Below are positions 34,780 through 44,863 of a DNA stretch of 64,000 bases, in pieces (position 1 is the first letter of the stretch; every line of letters starts with the position of its first letter). This stretch comes from Azolla caroliniana (lineage: Eukaryota > Polypodiophyta): the NCBI GenBank assembly GCA_043228905.1, contig JBHGNT010000008.1, positions 4,960,001 to 5,024,000 of the forward strand, in the 5' to 3' direction. Position numbers and translations under genes: made by a program. The notes beneath the pieces are model-generated. The model saw nothing but the letters and a program-made list of their open reading frames with translations. It searched no databases and was not told where the DNA came from.

Positions 34780-35024
34780 TCACGGAGGATGAACCATCGT
34801 CGTGAGGGAAATGGTTGGAGGGAGCACAATTGATGGGTTATCTCTCGGATGACGGGGTCATGTTGCTAAAGTGTAGCGAGTTGTGGTAGTGGCAGTGGAA
34901 GGTCAAATGTCGCGGGTAGAAATTGGACAGCTTGGAAATCGGCGCGAGAGAGACTATCGGCGACCAAATTGGTTACACCTTTTCGATAGGAGAGGGTAAA
35001 TTGATAATCTTGAAGTGCCAACGT
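34780..35024 (-). pseudogene. RNase H to integrase linker of the Ty3 element, distal part
   Basis: This is the continuation of the host Ty3 element on the left side of the nested gag-only insertion. Its sequence up to GAAGTGCCAACGT joins directly to GTCCATCGTAAC at 38528 once the insertion is removed. Confidence 0.6.
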
Positions 35025-35849
35025 TGTCGTGCCTTTCGGCTCCGGATCGTTTGCGTGAGTCGGGTGGGAACCACCGAGGTTTTGGACTAGGAGAAAGAAG
35101 AATATGAGATGAGGCTAGTAATGAATAGATTATTAGAAAGAGAGATAGAAATCTCGTGAATCCCACGAGTGTATTGTATTCGATTAATCAATATTTAGAT
35201 AAGAATATGTATTTAGATTGAAAGAAAGATATAAGAAACTTGTGAATCCCACAAGTATAATTATATTATTTTCGTGAATCCCACGATTATATTAATTGGT
35301 TGGTGTTTTCGGAAATATATCCAATTTCCAAATATTTCACACGCCTATTACATTGTGCTCCCCATCCTTATGTAGTGATGGGAGAGACTAAGCATAGCTA
35401 CATGCTTTTTTTCTAATATGTTCATGCACACTAAATATGCATGTGATGCTTTTCTAATCCTTGCTTTTATTTGCTAAATATAGTGCTCATGCACGCTAGA
35501 TGTGCACGAGTCACTTTTTAGTTGCTTGCGTTTTTCTATAAAATATTCACGCACTCTAAAAATGCATGATTTACCTTTTAATAAAGGTAGGCGCAAATAA
35601 AGCACTTATAGTTATTAAATCTATTTATAGAACACTAAAGATAAGGTAGCATAATGGTAAAGTTGATATTCGGCTACGTGGAGGTACAAGGTTCAAATCT
35701 TGCCCTATGCACGTGATAAATATCTTGATATTCTTATTTTATTTATTGGTGATAAATATCTTGATATCCTTATTTTATTTATTTATATGTAATTAAATCG
35801 TTTATATTATTTTTACTTTTTCACGTAGTGTACGAAATACACTACGACA
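35025..35849 (-). repeat. 3' LTR of the gag-only element
   Basis: 825 bp; minus strand TGTCGTAGTGTATTTCG to GGCACGACA. It contains a terminal hairpin at 35825-35847 and a tRNA-like module at 35646-35715. Three imperfect palindromes of the form CTYGTG-AATCC-CACRAG lie near 35152, 35240 and 35273. Confidence 0.9.
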
Positions 35850-37664
35850 CTCGCCCCCTCCGAACCTGCACATCCTCCGGTATGTGCCGAAGTTGCCGAT
35901 GCTCGTTGTCTCCCCTTCATCCTCTGTTTGTCCCGCTATGTCAACTTTGTCTCTCCATTTTGAGTAGACCCATTCTTTCCACCCGAACCATTGTCGCCAT
36001 CCGATCCACCATATTCTTTGTTCTCTCTCGTCATATTCTTGGCCCTTGTCATTCGTGGTAGTGTCTTTTACTGGCCTCTTTCTTGTCTTCATCAACCTTG
36101 ACTTTTTTCCGGATCGCTCTTGTCCGATCGACTTTCGGCTAGGTCGGCTTCCATCCATATTCACGTTCGGCCAAGTCAGACTCAATCGATCGGTTTTGAC
36201 CGAGTCGACCCCTTTTCGGGTCGGCTTTCTTTCGGGTCGTCTTTCGACCGAATCCTCATTCGCCCGGTTCGGCTTTCGTTTGTGTCGTCTTTCGGCCGAA
36301 TTCTCTTCCTTTCGGTTCGGCTTTCTTTCGGGTCGACTTTCGGTCGAATCCTCTTTTACCCGGTTAGGCTTTCTTTCGGATCGGAATCCCGTCCGGATCA
36401 CCTTCCATCCGAACCGGCTTCCGACTTTACCTTTCTTGCCGCCACCTCCCGTCTCTCCGGTCTCACGTTGCTTCTCAGACACAACCGCCGAAGTCTCTAG
36501 ATATTGTTGGCATGAATCCTCGGTATTACCTTCTTTTGTAGTTTCACCCTTAGCATTCTTCTCGGCTATCTCTTCATCGTATTCGTCGGCTTCGACATTC
36601 GTTTTCTCTCCGCCACCTTCCGTCTCTTCGGTCTCACGTTGCCTTTCGATCGCAACCGCCGGAGTCTCTGGAATCAGTGGTGGGGAAGTCTCGATATGGC
36701 AATCCGCCATTGATTCGTCCATAGCCACCTCCGATTCGATTTCGTCTTTTGTGGCTACCTCCTTAATCACATCCGCTTCACACTCTTTATCTGCATCAAT
36801 TATGCAAACATCTATTATGCTTACCCCTTTTTCACCCGATGTTTCAATCACTTGTATTCTGAAATCTTCTTCTACACTTGGGTTATCGGCCTTATCCTTC
36901 GTCGTTGCTCTTTCGCAAGACAAGAGGGTAGCTTGTTTTACACCCTCTTCCGTCGGACCATCATGTTGTATTTCGGCCTTCATATCGGCTCCATCGTTTG
37001 TCTTCAATCGACCATCCTTCATCGGCCATGTCGTTGACAAGATTCTCATCTTCCTCTCATCATGTCTCCGGCATACCCTTTCGACTTTGGCCCAATCCTC
37101 AGTAAGACCGTTCGCACCGTCATCATCTTCGAGTTCGATCCCGATGTCCATCCTTTCTTTTCGATCGATCGATTTTACGAACATTAGGACTTTATCCTCT
37201 CTCACCAATCGTTGTTCTCGCTCCGAGAGTCGAGCAAAACGATTCTCGAACTCTAGGAATGCTTGTGTTGCACTTCGGTGGGTCTTCTCCGATGCCACCC
37301 ATTCGTCGAATTCTCGCCGATCTTTTCCCTTCGATCTCTTGTAATCATATGCCTCTCGTAAAGCTTCTTCGAAGGACCCCCATGTTGGATTTTGTTGCCG
37401 TATCTTGTAGATTCTTTCTTGTAACTCATCCGTGGCTACCCGATTGAAGGATGTCACTTGCAATCCTTCCGGTATCCCACATCGTATCATCTCCGCCTTG
37501 TAGTCACGTAGATAGCGTGACACATCGTTTCCGTTGAATTGTCCGTTTCGTTGTACGAGCCGCTTTACTGCCCCCGTGATCTCCGACATCACTTGTTGTT
37601 CTTGTAGCATCCGCTCGAACATCATCATCATCGTTATGCTCATTGCCTCTTGTTGATTCTCCAT
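35802..37664 (-). CDS. Gag-like protein of the non-autonomous element, about 620 residues
   Basis: The frame is intact from the first ATG at 37664 (MENQQEAM) to a stop at 35802. The last 15 residues are encoded by the 3' LTR itself. Residues about 30-230 resemble a Ty3 gag capsid domain: NGQFNGNDVSRYLRDYKAEM, then WGSFEEALREAYD. The middle is acidic and low-complexity. Residues about 420-500 carry an arginine-rich repeat (four copies of RPERKPNRxxEDS type) where a zinc knuckle would be expected, so it may serve as the nucleic-acid-binding region. A tryptophan-rich segment (WWIGWRQWFGWKEWVYSKW) lies near the C-terminus. No protease DSG or RT motif exists. The intact frame despite lacking enzymes suggests recent selection for gag function. 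Confidence 0.8.
   Translation of the reverse strand: MENQQEAMSITMMMMFERMLQEQQVMSEITGAVKRLVQRNGQFNGNDVSRYLRDYKAEMIRCGIPEGLQVTSFNRVATDELQERIYKIRQQNPTWGSFEEALREAYDYKRSKGKDRREFDEWVASEKTHRSATQAFLEFENRFARLSEREQRLVREDKVLMFVKSIDRKERMDIGIELEDDDGANGLTEDWAKVERVCRRHDERKMRILSTTWPMKDGRLKTNDGADMKAEIQHDGPTEEGVKQATLLSCERATTKDKADNPSVEEDFRIQVIETSGEKGVSIIDVCIIDADKECEADVIKEVATKDEIESEVAMDESMADCHIETSPPLIPETPAVAIERQRETEETEGGGEKTNVEADEYDEEIAEKNAKGETTKEGNTEDSCQQYLETSAVVSEKQRETGETGGGGKKGKVGSRFGWKVIRTGFRSERKPNRVKEDSTESRPERKPNRKEENSAERRHKRKPNRANEDSVERRPERKPTRKGVDSVKTDRLSLTWPNVNMDGSRPSRKSIGQERSGKKSRLMKTRKRPVKDTTTNDKGQEYDEREQRIWWIGWRQWFGWKEWVYSKWRDKVDIAGQTEDEGETTSIGNFGTYRRMCRFGGGECRSVFRTLREKVKII
35824..35849 (-). promoter_or_regulatory. 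Perfect hairpin at the tip of the LTR
   Basis: CGTAGTGTA and TACACTACG form a 9-bp perfect stem with a 5-base loop. The pair ends two bases from the LTR terminus. The same hairpin is at 38502-38527. Confidence 0.85.
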
Positions 37665-37702
37665 CTCCTTGCCACCCGCCTTCACGTCGGGTTCACCAAC
37701 TG

Positions 37703-38527
37703 TGTCGTGCCTTTCGGCTCCGGATCGTTTGCGTGAGTCGGGTGGGAACCACCGAGGTTTTGGACTAGGAGAAAGAAGAATATGAGATGAGGCTAGTAAT
37801 GAATAGATTATTAGAAAGAGAGATAGAAATCTAGTGAATCCCACGAGTGTATTGTATTCGATTAATCAATATTTAGATAAGAATATGTATTTAGATTGAA
37901 AGAAAGATATAAGAAACTTGTGAATCCCACAAGTATAATTATATTATTTTCGTGAATCCCACGATTATATTAATTGGTTGGTGTTTTCGGAAATATATCC
38001 AATTTCCAAATATTTCACACGCCTATTACATTGTGCTCCCCATCCTTATGTAGTGATGGGAGAGACTAAGCATAGCTACATGCTTTTTTTCTAATATGTT
38101 CATGCACACTAAATATGCATGTGATGCTTTTCTAATCCTTGCTTTTATTTGCTAAATATAGTGCTCATGCACGCTAGATGTGCACGAGTCACTTTTTAGT
38201 TGCTTGCGTTTTTCTATAAAATATTCACGCACTCTAAAAATGCATGATTTACCTTTTAATAAAGGTAGGCGTAAATAAAGCACTTATAGTTATTAAATCT
38301 ATTTATAGAACACTAAAGATAAGGTAGCATAATGGTAAAGTTGATATTCGGCTACGTGGAGGTACAAGGTTCAAATCTTGCCCTATGCACGTGATAAATA
38401 TCTTGATATTCTTATTTTATTTATTGGTGATAAATATCTTGATATCCTTATTTTATTTATTTATATGTAATTAAATCGTTTATATTATTTTTACTTTTTC
38501 ACGTAGTGTACGAAATACACTACGACA
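37703..38527 (-). repeat. 5' LTR of the gag-only element
   Basis: 825 bp, two substitutions from the 3' LTR. The ACGT to its right continues the interrupted Ty3 RNase H region. Confidence 0.9.
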
Positions 38528-39698
38528 ACGTCCATCGTAACAAGCGGCCCAAGGGGTGAGGTCTATGAATAAGAGAAAGTAAGGGTTGGTGGTCAATCTC
38601 AACCATAACCTACCCACCATGAAGGTATGGGTGAAGACGCTGGAAAGACCAGACGATCGCATGTAGTTCCTTCTAAGTGGTTGAGTAGTTCTGTTCAGCC
38701 GGCGTGAGAGTTCAGCTAATGAAGGCAACCGCCTTCTCTTGCCCGTGGCAATCGGTTTGCAGCAGGACGGCTCCTAACGCATGGTTAGAGGCATCTGTCT
38801 ACAACATAAACAGCTGGTCAAAGTTAGGATGGGCGAGCAACCCTGATTCCTGGACCATTTTTTTGAGGCGATGAAAGTTGTCTTCGCAAGCAGGATCCCA
38901 GACGAATGACACACCTTTCTTCAGGAGATGATGGAGGGGGAAAGTGACCAAGGCGAGGTTCGGGATGAAGCGAAGGGAAAATGTGATCATGCCCAAAAAA
39001 CGTTGCAATATTTTTATTGAGGTGGGCGGGGGTAGTCGGTGATGACAGCTACCTTTGCAGGGTCCATACGGATTCCATCGCTAGAGATGATGAAGCCAAG
39101 AAAACAGAGACTGGTGCTTCCCCATCGACACTTCTTCCATTGGAGTCGCAAGTTATGCTTAGTTATGCAAGCGAGGACTTCAGCGAGAGTTTGTAGATGA
39201 TCCTCCCAAGTGGCAGTGTGGATAAGGATGTCGTCGAGATAAATGAGGAGGACGCCTTTACTGATAAGGCCGGCAAATATGGAGTTTTCCATGCGTTGGA
39301 ATGTGTTGTCGGCATCAGACAGGCCAAACGGCATGCGGGTGAATTGGAACAACCCGCGTCGTGTGCGGAATGCGGTCTTGTGGGTGTCAGACGGCTTTAA
39401 GGGGATCTGCCAATATCCCGAGACCAAGTCAAGGGAGGTGAAATAATGGGAGCCCCCAAGCTAGTCCAAGAGGTCATCCACGTGAGGGAGCAAGTAGAGG
39501 TCATGGATCGTCACTTTGTTGAGAGGCCTAAAGTCGATGTAGAAGCGGAAGGTGCCATCATCCTTCTTGACAAGGTGGGGTTCCAAAACCCAATTGTTGG
39601 TGGAAGGAATGATAATACCTTTGGTGAGCATATCGGTGACGGCAGCATCGATGCGATCGTGGTCGAGGGGGGAACATCAGCGTGTAGCCATGCGGATG
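38528..39698 (-). pseudogene. RT and RNase H of the Ty3 element 33134-42077
   Basis: On the minus strand: GYWQIPLKPSDTHKTAF, GLFQFTRMPFGL, and IYLDDILIH, which keeps both catalytic aspartates. A connection domain with MQRFLGMITFSLRFIPNLA follows at about 39008, leading into RNase H, which is cut by the gag-only element at 38527. A stop separates the RT and connection frames near 39010. Confidence 0.8.
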
Positions 39699-39703
39699 GG
39701 AGC

Positions 39704-40158
39704 TGTTACGGGCATGACCATTTAATATCCCGTGGTGAGAATTTACCGTAGTATTCTATACACGTGGATAAGTGTGAGGGTTAAACGAGAGTGTAAGGAA
39801 GGGGAGGATTACTTTTAATCCTCGGGATTGAGACAACCTATTAGGTCAAGTGTGAACTTGCCTGGGGGCCTTGGGTATCGCTATAAATAAGAGGCCTAGC
39901 TACCCTCATTTGATCATCTTTTGACTACATCGAGACTCTGCTCTTGTGGTGGGTCAACTCTTGTAGCGAGCGCGCCAACACCAGGTACGACTCGACGCCA
40001 CGGCGGTGGTATGGGACGCCGATCAAGGCTCGAGTCCATCTCGATCCCTTCGCTCAGGGGTGGTCGGCTGGATTGGCACCCTTCTTTCTCTTTCTCCTTT
40101 CTATCTATCATTTGTTTATCCTTATCTTAAGCTTACTTTAGTACTTAGATTTCTAATA
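39704..40158 (+). mobile_element. Solo LTR with TSD GGAGC
   Basis: It runs TGTTACGGGCATGACC to TTTCTAATA, 455 bp, flanked by GGAGC at 39699-39703 and 40159-40163. A TATAAATAAG box at about 39891 gives plus orientation. It is inserted between protease and RT of the host Ty3 element. The 3' terminal CA has become TA. Internal sequence and the second LTR were presumably lost by recombination. Confidence 0.85.
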
Positions 40159-40743
40159 GGAGCAGCGTCCCCAGTACGAATGAAATGTTATATCGGGAAA
40201 GAGACAGTAGCGGCATGCGTGGGTTGGGGGGGCTAGTGACGGAAAACGAGCTAACATTTGGCGGACGGAGATTAACCACTCCTTGGGATTGAGGGCCACT
40301 CGGACTTGGCTGAGGTGGGGGACATGGGGGCTATCATGTAGGAGGGGGATAGGGGGAGTTTGTGGGACAATCAATTTGTGAGTATCGAAATCAATCATAG
40401 CGCGACGCTTGAGGAGCCAATCGCAACCTAAGGTGAGGGGGAAGAGTTGGTAGGGCAAGACATAAAAGTGGTGTGAGAATGTGAGAGTGCCTAAGGTAAC
40501 AGTGCACTGGGCTTGCGTGCGAGAGTGGTATAGATGTTGGTGATCACCAAAAAGAACTTGGATGGAAGGAGCGGTGGTTGTGGGGAGGCCTAATTGGTGA
40601 ACTAAGGCGGTGCTAATTGAAGAGTTACTACTGCCAGAGTCTAATAGGATGGTGTGTGTGGAGTGATTAATGGTGGCCAGAGTGGTGCATACCTGTGAAC
40701 TAGAAGAGGCAGACGCTTGGATGTGGGGGGCTGGCTCTTCCAT
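40159..40743 (-). pseudogene. Protease of the Ty3 element 33134-42077
   Basis: The minus strand reads ILLDSGSSNSSISTALV, a retropepsin active-site motif, followed by LGCDWL, a conserved Ty3 protease segment. It continues into the spacer before RT and is cut by the solo LTR. Confidence 0.8.
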
Positions 40744-40757
40744 CAGTACCCTAGAAG

Positions 40758-41606
40758 TTAGTTTCCCGGAAGCTCAGCCAATGATGTTGCGTCAGCCATG
40801 GTTATCTGGGCTTGTTGCTTGTGAGATTGTTGTTGCAATTTCCGGCAATAACGTCGAACGTGTCCATAATTGTGGCAATAGAAACACTTCTGGCAACCTT
40901 GGGCATCGCGATTAGGAAGGTTCCAACGAGTCTGAATCTGCACATTTTGGACGTCAATGTCCATGGGGGTCGCTCCTTGGTACTGCGTGCGCAAATCGGT
41001 CGATGGTGGAGGGGACCATCGTGGTTGGGAGTCAAATAGCGTACAAGCTTCGATGTGTTGGGCAATGAGGATCGCATCATTGAAGGTCTTGGGACCTTGG
41101 TCCCGGGCATGGCGAGTGATGTCAGGGCGCAGACGGGGCCATAAGAAGAAAAGCTTGACATGCTCGGGCATTGTTGGATCGGCACGGACAAGGAGCTGAT
41201 TTAGGCGAACACCAAATTGGCCTACTGGTTCGTGCACTTGCTGTAGCAACGTCTCGAGTTGTTGCAATGCCATCTGGGCCGAATTTTGATGGGCGAAGTT
41301 TTGCATGAGGAGATCTCGAAGGATCACCCAGTTCTCCGTCACTTCGCTGGCTTGTTGTACGTACCAAATGGCGGCGACATTTTGGAGCAAGGTGTGAACT
41401 TCCAAAGCCTTGCGCTCGTCAGACCATTTGTGGTAACTTGAGATCATCTCAAAGTGATCCAACCATGCTAAGACATCCTCAGAGGGCAAGTCGGAGAAGG
41501 AAAAGCTAGAAGAGAAACAAACACTTTTGGGGAAGGACTTTGGGCTAACCTTGGAATCTGGCCAATCTGGAGACCGATCGTTGGTAGTGGAGAGGAAGGA
41601 GAGCAT
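40758..41606 (-). pseudogene. Gag of the Ty3 element 33134-42077
   Basis: The capsid-like region contains AWLDHFEMISSYHKWSDERK and AAIWYVQQ. A zinc knuckle CFYCHNYGHVRRYC lies near the C-terminus, at about 40855-40900. The frame of 282 residues is itself uninterrupted, but the element as a whole is broken downstream. The start may lie further upstream, near 41805. Confidence 0.8.
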
Positions 41607-41808
41607 AGCTTGGTTCGTGTGGCATTTGAAGCATGGTGTTGGAGAGGACTTGCAGGAGTTGCTCCATTTGGAAGGGGGGTGGCCGCTCAGGAGGTTGCGG
41701 GAACTCAGATTGCATAGGGGTATCGACTTCGATGGCGATGGGAGGGAATTGGGACGCCATGAACGAGGTGATAGTGGCTAAAATTTTACTTCGCTTCTCC
41801 ACCAATTA

Positions 41809-42077
41809 TGTGAAATGCACATAAATGGAATCCAAACCAGCTTGCTTAGCTACTTACTTCCTATTCAATTTATAGTCGTACAAAGGTACCCATTTGGGTT
41901 GGCTTTACTTAGCTACATGCGTCCTTACAAGGGTATGCTAAAAGGGTGGCTCAATGGAACACATGTACACCATAGCATGAAGGCATGCATGCTAAACAAG
42001 GGTATGCTAAAAGGGGCACAAAGGAACACATGCACACCCAACATGAAGGCATGCACTTGCATCCAAGGGACACCACA
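41809..42077 (-). repeat. 5' LTR of the Ty3 element 33134-42077
   Basis: 269 bp, same length as the 3' LTR. A (TA)n run at 42078-42099 abuts its outer edge. Confidence 0.88.
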
Positions 42078-42099
42078 ATATATATATATATATATATCT

Positions 42100-42736
42100 T
42101 ATGTGTATTGTATGCAGAGTATTCTACAACAATGAACTAGATGAAAAATACAAAGTAGAAGGGAAGAGGTTGATCCCAAACAATGTGTGATGATCACATC
42201 TAATGCATATGATGATCAACACAATTTAGGAAGTGTTGATATTTTGTACACAAACATATCAAGGTATGCAAGTGTAAAGATTGGAAATAGTTGCACAATG
42301 TATGACTTGTATTTTCACATATGTTCATATGCTTCTTTGATTGTTTTTTGAAGTTAATTTGGTTATATTCTTTTTTAGCATGTTCCAAATTGCATGTAGA
42401 AAGTTGCAACACTTTTGCTACCATTCTAAATCCTTTTTGATGAGTTTAATGTGATGAACTTGAAAATGGGGGTCTCAAAACAAACCCAAAACACGATGAG
42501 GAGAAGAGATATGTAGCCAAAACTAAGATTAATTATCATTAATATGTAATCACGAGCACACTAAGGTTTTATTACAAGCTCCTTAGAGCTAACTAAGATT
42601 AAGGGGGGGGGGGGGGGGGAGAGAGAGAGAGAGAGATGTGTAATTACGAAATTGAGGAATGATTAAAAAACAAGGAAGGGGTCCTCTTTATATAGTCTAA
42701 GGGTGGCTATTGGTGTCATGGACATGACAACAGTCA
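42100..42736. other. Non-coding stretch with G17 and GA runs
   Basis: No gene is seen. A run of 17 G followed by GA repeats lies at 42603-42636, with TTTATATAG at about 42689. It may be part of an old LTR, but I cannot pair it. Confidence 0.4.
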
Positions 42737-43125
42737 TGTCACGATTCAAACTCTTGACCTAATGTATTTAATCGATATGTTTTAACCAATACATCCAATA
42801 CATAATCATGTTGCCTTACTAGATTATTGTAGATTATCTATTCTACATGTAGGATTTTAGAAGCTTCTAGAAAGCTCCAGAAGCCAGAACATTCTAGAAG
42901 CTTGTACATGAAAATGAGTCTTTGGATGGGGCTACATTTAGAGCCCATAAACATGTATAAATACAGGGGTTCACCTTGGCCTTAGTCAAGGTGAACAACA
43001 CCAGTTACGGAATCATAATTCAGTTCTTGTTCTCTTGACTACTTTCTCTCTCTCTTTCTTATTATCTTGTCTATGATATCTCTCTCACTCTTTTAGTATT
43101 GAGCCTCGTCTACTTGTCCGTGACA
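42737..43125 (+). mobile_element. LTR (family B, copy 1) with post-TATA hairpin
   Basis: It runs TGTCACGATTCAAACTCTTG to TTGTCCGTGACA (389 bp). TATAAATA lies at about 42956, followed by a 10-bp-stem hairpin GTTCACCTTG/CAAGGTGAAC at 42969-42996. Read in reverse, the first 60 bases are tRNA-like. It is related to 2546-2871 and to the truncated copy at 44097-44466. Confidence 0.78.
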
Positions 43126-43277
43126 GTTTGTTCACCTTCCATCTCCAAAGCCTCATCATTTCGGATTCTACTGAGAACATAAATCAACTATTGGCAGCCA
43201 TGCATCAACTTCAACTTGAAAATGAGAATCTCTCCAGAAACTCCAAGCTAGGACTCCAATGGAATTGGAGAATGAAG

Positions 43278-43992
43278 TGACGGGAACTACACGCTCCCGA
43301 TATACAACGCTCGGCCACAACCGAGTCTAAGATCAAACACAGAAAACGGGAATGAATGCACGACACAAAAGGAGAGAAGAGTACACAGGATGTTTAACGT
43401 GGAAAACCCTAAGAGGGAAAAACCACGGGAGTCCACAGACTCCAAACTATCACTATATCAAAATGTACAATAGTAGAGCACTGAGGCAACGACCTCGAGC
43501 TTGCTATCTTCGCCACAGGCGGCGATTACAACAGAGGCAACGACCTCTTCCTCTCTCTCTCTCTCTGTACACTGTTACGCGCTCTCAAGTCTTGCACCAA
43601 CAAGAATGACAACAACTCACAATAAGTTTGCCCTAAGTCATATTTATACTAATATGACTTTTCGGCTATTTACAAATATAGCCCCGATGGACTCTCAGAA
43701 GACATATTTACGAATATGTCCCTTCATCCGGTGAGCGCTCCTCACCGGGCCTGCATCATCCGGATCTTGCCGGGCACTCGTCATCCAGTTCTCACCGGGT
43801 CTTCCGTAGTTGGGTACTCCTCATCCGGTTCTCACCAGGTCTTCCGTAGCCAGGTACTCCTCATCCGATTCTCACCGGATCTGCACCATCCGGCTCATGC
43901 CAGGTACTCCACATCCGGTTTCGACCTCGACCGAGTTTGCTCATCAGTACTGTTCTTCTCACTTGCCATCCGGAGAGACCTGTTTTCTAACA
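43278..43992 (-). mobile_element. Copia-type solo LTR with TSD TGAAG
   Basis: The minus strand runs TGTTAGAAAACAGG to GTTCCCGTCA, 715 bp, flanked by TGAAG at 43273-43277 and 43993-43997. It shares GACTCCCGTGGTTTTTCCC and the CTCGGTTGTGGCCGAGC block with the LTRs of the intact Copia at 24886-30394 but is clearly a different subfamily. It is inserted between the two family B LTRs. Confidence 0.88.
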
Positions 43993-44096
43993 TGAAGAAC
44001 CCAAGTGCCCTCCTACATCAAGGAATCTCAAATTTGTAGATCTTGGCCCCTCGTCAATCGAGTCGCCACTTCTCGAATATGTAGATCTTGTCCATG

Positions 44097-44466
44097 AATG
44101 TATTTAATCGATATGTTTTAACCAGTACATCCAATACATAATCATGTTACCTTACTAGATTATTGTAGATTATCTATTCTACATGTAGGATTTTAGAAAC
44201 TTCCAAAAAGCTCCAAAAGCTAGAACATTCTAGAAGCTTGTGCATGAAAATGAGTCTTTGCATGGGGCTACATTTAGAGCCCATAAACATGTATAAATAC
44301 CGGGGTTCACCTTGGCATTAGTCAAGGTGAACAACACCAGCAACAGAATCATAATTCAGTTCTTATTCTCTTGTCAACTATTTTCTCTCTCTCTTTCTTA
44401 TTATCTTGTCTATGATCTCTCTCACACACTCTCTTAGTATTGAGCCTCGTCTACTTGTCCGTGACA
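44097..44466 (+). mobile_element. LTR (family B, copy 2), 5' truncated
   Basis: It matches 42776-43125 from ATGTATTTAATCGATATGTT to CCGTGACA, with the same TATA box and the hairpin at 44305-44332. The first 35-40 bases, including the TG end and the tRNA-like T-arm, are missing. Confidence 0.75.
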
Positions 44467-44863
44467 ATTGGGTTACCCAAATCGTTATGCCAAGAGATGA
44501 CTCTTAGGCTTCCCAAGCCATTATGCCAAGAACCACTACGCCAAGGTAGGTGTTTCCCTTGTAGCATGGTCTAGAACTCTATTTTCCGTGAGTCCCAACC
44601 CAAAAGTGGTGCCCCTTCTTGGGAACTGGGACTAGAACTAGTGACCAATTCCCTCATTGGGTCCCAACTTAGGTTGGGACTGGTAGCTGTGTGGGATTGT
44701 CCCAACCCAAACGCTTCTTGGGTTATGCTCATGCCAACCCCGTTTTGGGGGTCCTTTGTTTCCATGTGACTCATTTTGGGGTTGGTTTTGGGTTGCCCAT
44801 GTTTAGGGACACCACATTAACAATACCAAGAGAGATTTCCATGGAGTTGCTACGTCTTGGTAT
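44467..44863. other. Non-coding flank of the Ty3 element
   Basis: No gene. Several inverted and direct copies of GTCCCAACCCA / TGGGTTGGGAC-type words occur at 44590-44720. AATACCAAGA at about 44822 and TCTTGGTATT at about 44855 form a 10-bp inverted repeat that ends exactly at the Ty3 insertion site. Confidence 0.4.

Larger units (their letters stand above)
35025..38527 (-). mobile_element. Young non-autonomous LTR element encoding only gag (TR-GAG-like)
   Basis: Two 825-bp LTRs (35025-35849 and 37703-38527) flank a 1853-bp interior. By eye they differ at only two positions (C/A near 35152/37830 and C/T near 35592/38270). The flanks share ACGT (35021-35024 and 38528-38531). A primer-site-like TGGTGAACCCGACG follows the 5' LTR and a polypurine GGAGGGGGCGAG precedes the 3' LTR. 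The interior encodes only a gag-like protein; protease, integrase, RT and RNase H are absent. Mobilisation must therefore have used enzymes from another element. It resembles the class described in plants as terminal-repeat retrotransposons with gag domain. Confidence 0.88.
33134..42077 (-). mobile_element. Ty3 retrotransposon with nested insertions
   Basis: LTRs of exactly 269 bp each lie at 33134-33402 (3') and 41809-42077 (5'), TGTGGTGTCCC to ATTTCACA on the minus strand. The flanks share ATAT (33130-33133 and 42078-42081), a probable target duplication blurred by an AT run. A polypurine tract (CAGGGGGGGAATG on the minus strand) lies at about 33403-33415. The order on the minus strand is gag, protease, RT, RNase H, integrase, which is the Ty3 order. 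It is interrupted by a solo LTR at 39704-40158 and a gag-only element at 35025-38527. Several stops and frameshifts show it is dead. Confidence 0.88.

Noticed and set aside
35646-35715. A genuine tRNA gene
   Set aside because: A and B box words are present, but the acceptor and anticodon stems do not pair well and the sequence lies inside an LTR; called tRNA-like only.
36046-37344. A 432-residue plus-strand frame rich in S, R and F
   Set aside because: It is antisense to the gag frame of the gag-only element, which has the clear capsid-like domain and correct LTR context.
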